Source of the DNA: Nitrosomonas sp. Is35
Lineage (GTDB): Bacteria > Pseudomonadota > Gammaproteobacteria > Burkholderiales > Nitrosomonadaceae
Assembly: GCF_033063295.1 (NCBI RefSeq)
Contig: NZ_JAWJZH010000001.1
Coordinates: 3,162,001 to 3,226,000 of the forward strand
DNA length: 64,000 nt
Direction: 5' to 3'
A program made the translations under genes and the position numbers. This document shows, one piece after another, positions 29,198-38,462 of this stretch; within the stretch, counting starts at the first letter, position 1; the number at the start of each line of letters is the position of its first letter. The notes beneath the pieces are model-generated. The model was not told the origin of the DNA, searched no databases, and saw only the letters and a program-made list of their open reading frames with translations.

Positions 29198-29662
29198 ATG
29201 CGTACTATCAAAACACTGTTTCACTTAAGTTTCGTTCTGCTGGCACTGACACTGCTGCCCCAGACTGTTTTCGCTAATAAGAACACGGCTTCGGCCGATG
29301 GTCCCGCACTTCAAAAAATCGATACCAAAGTAGGCTCCGGCGAAGAAGCGGAAATTGGAAAAACCGTCAGCGTACATTATACCGGCTGGCTCTTCGATGA
29401 AAACGCGCCCGACAAAAAAGGCAAGAAATTCGATAGCTCCTATGATCGTAAGGAATATTTTTCTTTCATGCTCGGCGCAGGGCGTGTGATCAAAGGCTGG
29501 GATCAGGGCGTTCAAGGCATGAAAGTCGGCGGGCAACGCACGCTCATTATTCCACCTTCCATGGCTTATGGCTCACGCGGTGCTGGGAACGTTATTCCTC
29601 CGGATGCAACCTTGATATTCGACGTCGAACTCATCAGCCTGAAAGCAGGCGCGCATCATTAA
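29198..29662 (+). CDS. FKBP-type peptidyl-prolyl cis-trans isomerase, exported
   Basis: Folding catalyst of 154 residues, likely periplasmic. The ATG at 29198 is preceded by GAGGAAACC and gives a clear signal peptide (residues 1-25, ending VFANK), whereas the longer upstream frame would not. The mature part is a single FKBP domain: VSVHYTGWLFDENAPDKKGKKFDSS split at about 50-75, GAGRVIKGWDQGVQGMKVGGQR, IPPSMAYGSRGAGNVIPPDATLIFDVEL. The active-site aromatic and aspartate residues of FKBPs appear intact. It is a single-gene unit. Confidence 0.92.
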   Translation: MRTIKTLFHLSFVLLALTLLPQTVFANKNTASADGPALQKIDTKVGSGEEAEIGKTVSVHYTGWLFDENAPDKKGKKFDSSYDRKEYFSFMLGAGRVIKGWDQGVQGMKVGGQRTLIIPPSMAYGSRGAGNVIPPDATLIFDVELISLKAGAHH

Positions 29663-29840
29663 CATAAGCCGCTTATCCGGTTCCGGTAAATTCCGTAAAT
29701 TGAGCGATCAGACTGACTCCGCAACAGTTTCTGAGCAGCTCAATTTGCCCCCGGTTAGAAACTTATATCATCAACATCCTATCCATTTAAAATGTTTTGA
29801 AACTTCGCTAACCCGCTGTAGAAATTGACAGGGCATCGCT

Positions 29841-32800
29841 ATGACTCCGACCTCGCAGCAACGTGTTATTCGATACAAACGGCTGGGCATCAGCCTCGGC
29901 GTGATTGCGATTCTGATTGCCGCATTAGCTGCACTTGGCACCTACTGGCTGCCCGGTTATGCCAAATCCCAACTCGAAATCCGCCTGTCAGAAATTCTGC
30001 AACGCCCGGTAACGGTTGCGGCAATTGAACTAAAACCACGCACGCTCGAGCTGAACATACAGGGTTTCCGCATCGGCGAGAAAGTGGATAGCGCTGAAGC
30101 GAACGCAGCGCTTTTTTCCTTCAACACGCTGCACATCGGTCTCAGTTTGGAATCGCTCAAGCAACGCGCCGCTGTGGTTTCGTCCATCACCCTGACAGAA
30201 CCGCAACTGCGTCTGGTGCGGAAAAGCGAAGACCAATTGAATATCTCCGATTTGCTGGAACGGTTCAATCAACCGGCAGAGCAGGAGGATACTGAAAATA
30301 AAACCGCTATTCCTTTTTCAATCAGCAATATCGCTATTCAAGGCGGACATGTTGAATTTATCGATCAGCACGAAAATGCCGAGCACAGCATCAGTGAAAT
30401 TAACTTCGGCATCCCAATCGTCGCCAATACCGGCGGCACGGAAAATGACTGGATAGCGCCGCATTTCAGCGCGAAAATTAACGGCGCGCTTCTGTCACTC
30501 GACGGTAAATTGCGTCCTTTTGCCGCCGCTCAGGAAGCGACGCTGACTTTTAAGCTGGATAATGCAGATTTAACCCGCTTTGACCGCTACGTCACTTTGC
30601 CGGAAGGCATTCGTCTGCTTTCCGGCTTTTACGACAGTAACCTGAATCTCTCTTTCACCCAGGAAACGGGTAAAGAACCGCAAATAGAAGTGACCGGCGC
30701 CACTTCGCTGCGGCAGCTCACCCTTAAGAACAGTGCCGTAGCCGCCCCTTATCAAGCGCAATTGAAACATTTGAATATCGCGTTGACCAAAGCCGACCCG
30801 ACCGGAAAGCAACCGTCACGGATAAAACTCCATATCGACCAAGCCGCACTGACGCGCGATGGCGATAAAGAACCGGCGCTATCACTGGCCAAATTGGCCA
30901 TTCCTGATATCACCGTCAATACCGCGGCACAAAAAATTGCCTTGGGCACCATTACACTGGACGGATTTAACACGACATTACGCCGCGATGCGCAGGGAAA
31001 TCTCGATCTTTCCCGTCTGTTTGAGTCTTCCGGATCTTCTGAGTCATCCAAATCATTCAAGTCTTCTGCAAGCGCACCGGTAGAGCGGGTGATGATTCCG
31101 ATCCCGGGCAGAAAACCCGCATATCCTGCCAATACAGTCCAAACAGCCGGAAAAGAACCGCAGCAGCAGAAACTCGCGCGCGTGGATAGCGGCAGCAGCG
31201 GGAAAAAATCCTCTGCCGCTAAACCTTGGGTACCGCACATCAAAAGCATCCAATTCAAATCGGCCAAGCTGCGCTATGAAGATCTATCGCTGACAAAAAT
31301 CACCCCGATGGTTATCGATTCGCTCGATTTGGCGCTGGAAGACATCGATCTCGACGGCATAGAACCGCTGCAACTCACGTTACAAGGACAAGTCAATCAA
31401 CACGGCAGCATCAAAGCCAGCGGCGCGCTGGCCTGGTCGCCGCTGTCAGCGGACTTGCTGCTGAACCTCAATGCGGTTGATCTGGTATCGCTGCAAGGCT
31501 GGCTGGGCGATAAACTCACCGCGCTGCTCACCAGCGGCGATATTTCTTTCGCGGGAAATTTCAAAGCCAGCGGCGATCCGTTAAAGATTCAATTGAGCGG
31601 CGAAGGAAAACTGGGCAATTTCAATATCTTCGATAGCAAAAATGCCTATGATTTGCTGCGCTGGAAAAAACTGGAAATCGGCCGCCTCAACTACACCAAT
31701 GATCCCCTGCTGGTGGATATCAACACACTTTATTTGAGCGATTTCTTTGCGCGCATGATCATCCAGCCGGATGGCACGCTCAATCTGAAACAAATCATTC
31801 AAACCGGAAAACCGTCGGAACCGGTCGCCTCGATTACCGCAGCGGCATCCAAGGATCTTAGCGCAACCGTGCCAAAAAGCGAAACACCGGTGCATATCGG
31901 CAAGATTTACCTGCAACAAGGCAATATCGATTTCAATGACCGGTTTATTAAACCGAATTACCGCGCCAAGCTGACCGCGCTTACCGGCCAGGTTGGTCCG
32001 CTCTATCCGGGCAAATCGGGAAAAGTCGATATCCGCGGCATGGTCAGCAAAACCGCGCCTTTGCATATCCAAGGAACCGTCGATCCGTTCAGCGCCGAAT
32101 TGCTGCTGGATATCGTTGCGCAGGTTAAAGGTATCGATCTGCCGCCATTCAGCCCTTATTCGGGAAAATATATCGGTTATGAAATTGAGAAGGGAAAACT
32201 GTCGGCTGACGTCAATTACCAGATCGAAAATGGCGCATTAACAGCGGATAACAAGATCTTTCTCGATCAATTCACTCTCGGTGAGAAGGTCGAGAGTGAA
32301 AATGCGGTATCGCTTCCGCTCGATCTGGCCATCTCGCTGCTTAAGAATCGCCGCGGTGAAATCAATCTTCATCTGCCGCTCAAGGGCTCCATCGACGATC
32401 CGGATTTCAATCTCGGCGACATTGTCTTTTCAGCGTTTATCAATATGATCTCCAAGGCGATCACCTCGCCGTTCGCATTGCTTGGCTCGGTGTTTGAAGG
32501 CGGTGAAGAATTATCCGAGATTTCCTTTACACCCGGTTTTGCCGATATCGAGACCGAATCCGCGCAGCGCCTGGAAACCTTGGCCGGGGTTTTAAAAGAC
32601 CGCTCATCGCTGCAACTGGAAATTTCCGGTCATGTCGATCCGGATGCGGATCACGAAGGGCTCAAGCTGGCCATGTTGCAAACCAAAGTCAAAGCGCAGA
32701 AATTAGCCGAAGATACCAAAAAAGGCATCGCCAGCGGCGCCATCACGGATATCAAATTGACTCCGCAGGAATACAGCAAATATCTTGAAATTGCCTACAA

Positions 32801-33065
32801 AAAAGAATCTTTCGACAAACCCAAGAACGCCATCGGATTGGCCAAGAGCCTTCCCAGCGCTGAAATGGAACAACTCATTCTGACCCATCTCACCGTTACC
32901 GATAGCGATTTGCAAGCGCTGGCCGAGAACCGCGCCACCGCTGCGCGTAACTGGCTGGTCGAGACTGGCGGGATTTCCAGCGAACGCATTTTTGTCGTCG
33001 GTATCCACGAAACCGGCGAGGGTTCTGAAAAGAAAGGCAGCAAGGCTGAGTTTTCATTGAAATAA
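29841..33065 (+). CDS. Large AsmA-like DUF748 envelope protein
   Basis: 1074-residue protein with one N-terminal membrane anchor (about residues 17-38) and a long periplasmic body. The N-terminal pattern YAKSQLEIRLSEILQRPVTVAAIELKPRTLELNIQGF split across 45-80 is the DUF748/AsmA signature; repeated beta segments follow. The C-terminal 170 residues have an OmpA-like flavour (SFTPGFADIETESAQRLETLAGVLKD, then VTDSDLQALAENRATAARNWLV). AsmA-like proteins are thought to move phospholipids between membranes; that role here is inference. A serine-rich low-complexity patch lies near residue 395-410. Confidence 0.88.
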   Translation: MTPTSQQRVIRYKRLGISLGVIAILIAALAALGTYWLPGYAKSQLEIRLSEILQRPVTVAAIELKPRTLELNIQGFRIGEKVDSAEANAALFSFNTLHIGLSLESLKQRAAVVSSITLTEPQLRLVRKSEDQLNISDLLERFNQPAEQEDTENKTAIPFSISNIAIQGGHVEFIDQHENAEHSISEINFGIPIVANTGGTENDWIAPHFSAKINGALLSLDGKLRPFAAAQEATLTFKLDNADLTRFDRYVTLPEGIRLLSGFYDSNLNLSFTQETGKEPQIEVTGATSLRQLTLKNSAVAAPYQAQLKHLNIALTKADPTGKQPSRIKLHIDQAALTRDGDKEPALSLAKLAIPDITVNTAAQKIALGTITLDGFNTTLRRDAQGNLDLSRLFESSGSSESSKSFKSSASAPVERVMIPIPGRKPAYPANTVQTAGKEPQQQKLARVDSGSSGKKSSAAKPWVPHIKSIQFKSAKLRYEDLSLTKITPMVIDSLDLALEDIDLDGIEPLQLTLQGQVNQHGSIKASGALAWSPLSADLLLNLNAVDLVSLQGWLGDKLTALLTSGDISFAGNFKASGDPLKIQLSGEGKLGNFNIFDSKNAYDLLRWKKLEIGRLNYTNDPLLVDINTLYLSDFFARMIIQPDGTLNLKQIIQTGKPSEPVASITAAASKDLSATVPKSETPVHIGKIYLQQGNIDFNDRFIKPNYRAKLTALTGQVGPLYPGKSGKVDIRGMVSKTAPLHIQGTVDPFSAELLLDIVAQVKGIDLPPFSPYSGKYIGYEIEKGKLSADVNYQIENGALTADNKIFLDQFTLGEKVESENAVSLPLDLAISLLKNRRGEINLHLPLKGSIDDPDFNLGDIVFSAFINMISKAITSPFALLGSVFEGGEELSEISFTPGFADIETESAQRLETLAGVLKDRSSLQLEISGHVDPDADHEGLKLAMLQTKVKAQKLAEDTKKGIASGAITDIKLTPQEYSKYLEIAYKKESFDKPKNAIGLAKSLPSAEMEQLILTHLTVTDSDLQALAENRATAARNWLVETGGISSERIFVVGIHETGEGSEKKGSKAEFSLK

Positions 33066-33135
33066 GCGTTCGCGCAATGTCCATACAACCGCATCCGATT
33101 AACCCGCTTCGATAACCCTCACTTATTCTGACCCA

Positions 33136-33648
33136 ATGAAAAACCTGACCACGCTATTTTTTGCAAAATTGGCTCGTCCATTGCTCATCCTCGCGCTGGG
33201 CTTTTTGATCGCAACACCATCCCAGTCGGCCGGAACACTCAACATCAATCCGCAAGATGCGCCTGACGCCTGCAATAAGCGCACGGCTCAGGTCAGGGTG
33301 ACGGTAAAAAATGTGACGGCCGGTGGTGCTTTAAACATCGAGTTGTATGATGATCCGGACCATTTTCTCTCCAAAAAAGGGCGCAAACGCAAAGTGCGCA
33401 TTCCGGCAGCCGCGGGGCAGCAAACCGCTTGCATCAATCTTGAACGAGCTGGCACTTATGCCGTGGCGGTTTATCAGGACTTGGACGGTGACCGGAAATT
33501 AAAAAAGAACTGGAATCTGTTACCGCTCGAACCTTTTGGCCTATCGAACAATCCTGAACAACCTGCCGGTTTTCCCAGATTCAGCGATTCCGCATTTACC
33601 ACCGGCAAGCTCGGCGCGGATATCGTGATCAAGCTGCAGCAGCCTTAA
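33136..33648 (+). CDS. DUF2141 domain-containing exported protein
   Basis: 170 residues with an N-terminal signal peptide (hydrophobic residues 14-28, cleavage near QSAGT) and a small beta domain. The DUF2141 pattern is seen in ALNIELYDDPDHFL, GTYAVAVYQDLDGDRKLKKNWNLLPLEPFGLSNN. The conserved DLDGD may bind a metal, an inference. It sits directly before the hydrolase gene (10-bp gap). Confidence 0.83.
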   Translation: MKNLTTLFFAKLARPLLILALGFLIATPSQSAGTLNINPQDAPDACNKRTAQVRVTVKNVTAGGALNIELYDDPDHFLSKKGRKRKVRIPAAAGQQTACINLERAGTYAVAVYQDLDGDRKLKKNWNLLPLEPFGLSNNPEQPAGFPRFSDSAFTTGKLGADIVIKLQQP

Positions 33649-33658
33649 TGCGCGTGTC

Positions 33659-34477
33659 ATGCTGCGTATGCTGCTCAATCTGCTGATCGCGCTGGTTGTC
33701 GCGTATGTAGTGATTGTTCAGCTGGTGTATTTTGGTCAATCCCGCCTGGTTTATTTCCCGGAAAAACAGCTCAGTAATACCCCCGGCGCAGTCGGGCTGG
33801 ATTATAGCGCCGTCAGCATCCCAACCAGCGACGGCGAAACATTGCATGGCTGGTGGATGCCCGTACCGGATGCCAAAGGCACGGTATTGTTCTTTCATGG
33901 CAATGCCGGCAATATTTCCCATCGCATCAATTACCTGACCATGTTCAAACGGCTGGGGTATGACACGTTATTGTTCGATTATCGCGGCTATGGCCAGAGC
34001 AGCGGCACGCCGTCGGAATCCGGCACGTATCTGGATGCGCAAGCAGCTTGGCATTATTTGACTGCAACTAAAGGAATTGCGCCTGAGCGGATTATCCTGT
34101 TCGGCGAATCGCTCGGCGGCGCGGTGGCAGCGTGGCTGGCAGCACGGGAGAGACCCGGTTTGCTGGTGTTGGCTTCAACCTTTACCTCCGTTCCCGAACT
34201 AGCCGGAGAAATTTACCCGTTCCTTCCGGTACGGTGGATCAGCCGCTTTGCATACAACACACTGGCATCGCTACAGTCGGTATCTTGCCCGGTTTTCATC
34301 GCGCACAGCCCGCAGGATGACATCGTTCCATTTCATCATGGCGAGCGGCTGTTTCAGGCGGCACCGGAACCGAAGCAATTTTTACCGCTGGAAGGCAGTC
34401 ACAATACCGGCTTCATTTTTATGCAACCGGCGTGGAAAAGAACCTTGGGCGCTTTTATGGATGAACATTTACGCTAG
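33659..34477 (+). CDS. Alpha/beta hydrolase (YfhR/BEM46-like), membrane-anchored
   Basis: 272-residue serine hydrolase with one N-terminal membrane segment (residues 4-24). The oxyanion region is LFFHGNAGN (79-84). The nucleophile elbow is GESLGG with Ser151. The catalytic aspartate is likely in HSPQDDIVPF (about 221) and the histidine in EGSHNTGF (about 249). The BEM46-type pattern YDTLLFDYRGYGQSSGTPSE is clear. Substrate unknown. Confidence 0.88.
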   Translation: MLRMLLNLLIALVVAYVVIVQLVYFGQSRLVYFPEKQLSNTPGAVGLDYSAVSIPTSDGETLHGWWMPVPDAKGTVLFFHGNAGNISHRINYLTMFKRLGYDTLLFDYRGYGQSSGTPSESGTYLDAQAAWHYLTATKGIAPERIILFGESLGGAVAAWLAARERPGLLVLASTFTSVPELAGEIYPFLPVRWISRFAYNTLASLQSVSCPVFIAHSPQDDIVPFHHGERLFQAAPEPKQFLPLEGSHNTGFIFMQPAWKRTLGAFMDEHLR

Positions 34478-34497
34478 GGTCAATGCTCATCGCATCA

Positions 34498-35067
34498 TTA
34501 ATCCCTTTGATTCCCGCGATCATGATCTTTCTTGCCGCGATTTCCGTGATCGTCCTTATCGCGATTCTTGTGATCTCCTCGGCCCGGGTGATCGCGGTCA
34601 CCGTGCCGGCCTTGAGAATTTTCTTGCGGATAGCGGCGTGATTCATCGTAGCGGTCGCGGTAACGATCCGAATCGCGCCCCTCATCATAGCGGCCCGGAT
34701 TATCGTATTGTCTGTTTGGATACATCTGCTGGCTCTGATAATGCGGCAGATAAACATCGTTGTACCAGTTCCGCCGCACAAAATAAACCGGTTGATAGCA
34801 GGCGTTGTAACGATGACAGTATTTGTCCCAGCGTTTGGCATGACCGGGCGGCACGTACAGATAAACCGGCTGCTGTTGAACCGCGACAGCGGGAGGAATG
34901 GCCAAAACAGGATTCGGATAAATCAACTGCGGCACCGGATACTGATTGCCCAACGTGATTTGGCCATAAAACCCGGGCTGGCCGATGCTGATGGTAACCC
35001 CGACATCACTTGCCAATACCGGTACCGGAATAACTGAAATCATTACTGCCAGTAAAAAATTTCGCAT
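34498..35067 (-). CDS. Exported protein with Arg/Asp-rich C-terminal tail
   Basis: 189 residues starting MRNFLLAVMISVIPVPVLAS, a signal peptide. The middle has VTISIGQPGFYGQITLGN and a proline/tyrosine-rich region, then RWDKYCHRYNACYQPVYFVRR. The last 70 residues are a low-complexity tail of Arg, Asp, His, Gly and Tyr. The start at 35067 is chosen because the longer frame hides the signal peptide. Small proteins of this pattern are common in betaproteobacteria but have no known function. The tail suggests an extracytoplasmic, possibly nucleic-acid- or metal-interacting, protein (inference). Confidence 0.72.
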   Translation of the reverse strand: MRNFLLAVMISVIPVPVLASDVGVTISIGQPGFYGQITLGNQYPVPQLIYPNPVLAIPPAVAVQQQPVYLYVPPGHAKRWDKYCHRYNACYQPVYFVRRNWYNDVYLPHYQSQQMYPNRQYDNPGRYDEGRDSDRYRDRYDESRRYPQENSQGRHGDRDHPGRGDHKNRDKDDHGNRGKKDHDRGNQRD

Positions 35068-35240
35068 GCTCAATCCTTTGTACGTATCAAAAAACATCGA
35101 TCATATAAACCCGGAACTCTGGCTAGCATCTTCCCTGTTTGGGAAAATAACGTCAAGGCACAATCGATTCTCGGATTTGCTTGTATCACCCGCTTTACGC
35201 AATAACCTGCAACGATTCCCAATCCGCAGTTTCTAGCTGC

Positions 35241-36341
35241 TTAGAGCATAGCCAATAAGCCGCAGGTCATGAACCCTGCAGGCAGCAAGATATGCATCCG
35301 CTTGGATACCGGCCGGGCTTCCAGCCAGTTAAAAAGTAGCATACCGGCGCCGATACTGGCACACATCGCCAATAACAGACCGCATAATTGAATTTCAGGT
35401 TGATGCGGCATAAATCTGAAAAATGCGGCATTGATGATCAGCAGTACCGGGAAATGAATGAGAAAGATGGAATATGAAGCGCGCCCAAGATAAGCGAGGT
35501 AGCCGGGGATGTGTCTGCTCTGTAACACATCAAAATACTGCGCCAGCCCCAGCAGCAAAGCGACAACGCCTGCGACGGCAATGCGCGCACGGAAATCCAA
35601 CAGCAGCGCGGCAATAATCACCGCAATCAGCACGGCAAGCCAGAGCACCGGGCGTTTGCTGACTGATGCCCAATAAATCAGAATACCCAGACCATAAGCG
35701 CCAAAAAAATATAAAGCCGTTTCGTCCCAGTAACGATCGCGGTTAAAAAAGAACAAAGAGACAGTGGTCAAGATGAAGATTAGAAACAAGCCGAGCGTTT
35801 GCAGACCTGAGTATCGATGCTGCATTTGATTGGCAATCCAGAACACTAAAATGGTCAGCGCAAATAATTGGAAATCAATGGCAACATACCAGACCCCGGC
35901 CGACAAAACTTCCTGATTGAGCAGATCCTGCAGCAAAAAAATATGCGCGAGCAATTGAAATAAATTGGGTGTACCGGGTATCGATTCATGCTGCATCCAG
36001 ATTCTGGCCAAGGCGGCCGCGCCAATCGCTAGTGTTAATGCCGCCAGATAAGGCGTGATCAAGCGCACATAGCGTTGCTGGATAAGCTCGATTGGATTGG
36101 AGACCAGTGATAAGCCCTGCGGCGCAAGTTTTGCAGCAGCAAAAAAACCCGCGATGACAAAAAATAGTTGCACCGCGATTCTCCCATCCTCACGCAACCA
36201 ATCGAGTAGTCCTGGCATCAACGGATAAGCAAAATCCGGCATGGGGCCGTAAAGGGCTAAGTGATGCGCGACGATCAACAAACAGCAGATCGCTTTTAAG
36301 GCATCCATAAAAGGCATTCTTGCACGATGATCAGCTTGCAT
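35241..36341 (-). CDS. Acyltransferase 3 family membrane protein (OafA/YrhL-like)
   Basis: 366-residue polytopic membrane protein with about ten hydrophobic segments. The family hallmark is seen near the N-terminus: FMDALKAICCLLIVAHHLALYG, with the conserved histidine pair, then GRIAVQLFFVIAGFFAA. Such enzymes O-acetylate or succinylate surface polysaccharides. The ATG at 36341 is chosen because the 34 residues encoded upstream look unlike the family and would overlap the divergent pncC gene. Confidence 0.85.
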   Translation of the reverse strand: MQADHRARMPFMDALKAICCLLIVAHHLALYGPMPDFAYPLMPGLLDWLREDGRIAVQLFFVIAGFFAAAKLAPQGLSLVSNPIELIQQRYVRLITPYLAALTLAIGAAALARIWMQHESIPGTPNLFQLLAHIFLLQDLLNQEVLSAGVWYVAIDFQLFALTILVFWIANQMQHRYSGLQTLGLFLIFILTTVSLFFFNRDRYWDETALYFFGAYGLGILIYWASVSKRPVLWLAVLIAVIIAALLLDFRARIAVAGVVALLLGLAQYFDVLQSRHIPGYLAYLGRASYSIFLIHFPVLLIINAAFFRFMPHQPEIQLCGLLLAMCASIGAGMLLFNWLEARPVSKRMHILLPAGFMTCGLLAML

Positions 36342-36426
36342 TTGCCAGTCTTTTACAAATGAAACAGTGAGAAAAGTAAAAATAGATTCCAATATAATGA
36401 CATAAGCGGCATATCGCGCATAGCGA

Positions 36427-36996
36427 GTGAAACAACAAAACACCTTACTGCATCAAGATTATCTTAATCATTGGAGTCATAAAATTCCTGATACAAATCA
36501 AAATGCACTCGATTTGGCAATAACCGTTGGGAAATGCCTCGCTCAGCGTGGCTGGATGCTGGTGACGGCGGAATCCTGCACCGGCGGCTGGGTGGGTCAG
36601 GCTGTCACGGCGGTATCCGGCAGCTCAGGCTGGTACGAGCGCGGATACATCACCTATAGCAATACCGCCAAATGCGAAATGCTCGGCATACAACAAGCTA
36701 CTTTGGATCAGCATGGCGCCGTTTCCCCGCAAACCGCGCAGGAGATGGCCATCGGCGCGCTCAACCGCAGTCATGCGCACATCAGTGTATCGATTACCGG
36801 AATCGCCGGACCGGACGGCGGCACGGCCACCAAACCGGTCGGCATGGTGTGTTTTGCGTGGGCAACCCAGGATGGTTCGGTGCAACAAGAAACCCATTAC
36901 TTTAAGGGCGACCGCGAAACCATCCGGCGCCAGGCGGTGGCTACCGCGTTGCAAGGCGTACTGACCATGTTGAACGATGCAGCAGCCATAGCTTGA
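36427..36996 (+). CDS. pncC: Nicotinamide-nucleotide amidohydrolase (CinA C-terminal family)
   Basis: Cytoplasmic enzyme that deamidates nicotinamide mononucleotide in NAD recycling. The 189 residues show the stand-alone CinA-C domain: LVTAESCTGGWVGQAVTAVSGSSGWYERG, ITYSNTAKCEMLGI, HGAVSPQTAQEMAIGA, SITGIAGPDGGTATKPVGMVC. The start is GTG; the first 25 residues are not conserved, so a later start is possible. It is divergent from the acyltransferase gene. Confidence 0.9.
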   Translation: MKQQNTLLHQDYLNHWSHKIPDTNQNALDLAITVGKCLAQRGWMLVTAESCTGGWVGQAVTAVSGSSGWYERGYITYSNTAKCEMLGIQQATLDQHGAVSPQTAQEMAIGALNRSHAHISVSITGIAGPDGGTATKPVGMVCFAWATQDGSVQQETHYFKGDRETIRRQAVATALQGVLTMLNDAAAIA

Positions 36997-37014
36997 AACG
37001 ACAAACGATCGAAA

Positions 37015-37632
37015 TCAGTGTTCGCCGGACTGCATACTGGTTTGCGTAATAATGCGGTCGCAGTAGGCAATGGCAATGGCGGAAAACAAGAACGCCATAT
37101 GGATACCGGTTTGCGCCAACAGCGTTTTTTCGTCGTATGCGCTGGCATTGATAAACGTTTTCAGCAGATGAATCGACGAAATCCCAATGATCGCCGTGGC
37201 CAATTTGACTTTCAACACCGAAGCGTTGACATGCGACAGCCATTCCGGCTGATCCGGATGTCCTTCCAGATTCATGCGCGAAACGAAAGTCTCATACCCG
37301 CCGATAATGACCATGATCAGCAGATTCGAAATCATCACCACGTCGATCAATCCCAGCACGACGAGCATAATGGCCGTTTCGGTCAACTTGGCCGGTCTGT
37401 CCGCACCCTTGATCGTAACGGTATCGAGGATATGCTCCAGCGCATTTTTGTTTCCCATCACCGCGCCAATCAGATCAGTTAACTCAACCCAAAAGTGAAA
37501 CACATATACGCACTGCGCCAACACCAGCCCAAGATACAAAGGCAACTGCAACCAGCGGGTGAAAAAAAGAAAATGCGCAATGACGGGAATTCTCTGCGAC
37601 GGCGTGTTTCGAGGTTTATCTTTTTGTTCCAT
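37015..37632 (-). CDS. UPF0114/YqhA family membrane protein
   Basis: 205 residues with four predicted membrane segments (about 30-50, 80-105, 145-165, 180-195). Family signatures include LQLPLYLGLVLAQ, LVVLGLIDVVMISNLLIMVIIGGYE, and HVNASVLKVKLATAIIGISSIHLLKTFI. The start at the ATG 37632 is preferred over a TTG three codons upstream. Function unknown. It converges with pncC, 18 bp apart. Confidence 0.87.
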   Translation of the reverse strand: MEQKDKPRNTPSQRIPVIAHFLFFTRWLQLPLYLGLVLAQCVYVFHFWVELTDLIGAVMGNKNALEHILDTVTIKGADRPAKLTETAIMLVVLGLIDVVMISNLLIMVIIGGYETFVSRMNLEGHPDQPEWLSHVNASVLKVKLATAIIGISSIHLLKTFINASAYDEKTLLAQTGIHMAFLFSAIAIAYCDRIITQTSMQSGEH

Positions 37633-37888
37633 ATCTTCCAATAGCGTGAATAAAATGCCGCAAGAATAGCATAGCAGCGGTTAAAAAAATTCGGCTTTTT
37701 TATAAAAATTACACTGGGAATTTGGTGTTGCAAGTCATAAATTTCAATAGCCTGGAACTGCAAATCAGGTAACCGGTTTTACTTGCTTGGACGTTGGAAC
37801 AGATTATTTAACGAAATGAGAAATTGACGGTAAGCATGGGGCGATTCCAACGTGCTCTGATGTGACGCTGAAATTTTCATTCAACTAT

Positions 37889-37920
37889 GTAGGATGTGCC
37901 GACCGCAAGGAGGCGCATCG
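37889..37920 (+). repeat. REP-like hairpin, left copy
   Basis: A 32-bp element starting GTAGGATGTGCC and ending GGCGCATCG that can fold with arms GATGTGCC/GGCGCATC (one G-T wobble). It is repeated in inverted orientation at 38494-38524 on the other side of the transposase gene. Confidence 0.75.
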
Positions 37921-37926
37921 GATAAA

Positions 37927-38457
37927 TCATTCAAGCCCTTCGATATCATAACCTTCGTGATTTCCCCAATTCTCGGGATAAATGCCTTGTTCAACATAAC
38001 GATGAAAACTGGAATAAGGCCAACCATTGACGTTTTTCGCCCAGCCATGTTTCACAGGATTCCAATGAATATAATCGACGTGCCGGTTAAAATCATTTTG
38101 GTCACGTAAAAGATGCTCCCAGAACCGTCGTTGCCATAACCCTCTTTCCCGGCGGGATTTCCGGCTGGCAGAAATTCTTTCTCCTGTTGCAATGCGACGG
38201 GAAAAATAGCCTTTCAACAGATTCCACCGGGTTGAAAAATCCGCATCGTCCTGCGGCAGCGTCCAGATACAATGCAAGTGGTCCGGCAAAATAACCACGG
38301 CATCCATACGAAAAGGGTGGCGCTGTTTGGTATATTCAAATGCGCTACGCAGTAAATCGATTTTTTCGACCAATAGCCGGTTGTCCTTGCGCTCGGCAAG
38401 ATTGACCGTAAAAAACCAGGAGCCTCCAGGGACATAGGCACGCCGGTATTCTGTCAT
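37927..38457 (-). CDS. REP-associated tyrosine transposase (RAYT, Y1/IS200-like)
   Basis: 176-residue HUH single-strand transposase. The metal-binding HUH motif is DHLHCIW, and the catalytic tyrosine is likely in VDYIHWNPVKHGW. The N-terminal YRRAYVPGGSWFFTVNLAER is typical of RAYTs. The ATG at 38457 is supported by an AGGAAAG ribosome site 8 bp upstream; the longer frame would start inside the REP. Inverted REP-like hairpins on both sides (37889-37920 and 38494-38524) are the established context for RAYTs, which are thought to process REP sequences. Confidence 0.92.
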   Translation of the reverse strand: MTEYRRAYVPGGSWFFTVNLAERKDNRLLVEKIDLLRSAFEYTKQRHPFRMDAVVILPDHLHCIWTLPQDDADFSTRWNLLKGYFSRRIATGERISASRKSRRERGLWQRRFWEHLLRDQNDFNRHVDYIHWNPVKHGWAKNVNGWPYSSFHRYVEQGIYPENWGNHEGYDIEGLE

Positions 38458-38462
38458 TACGT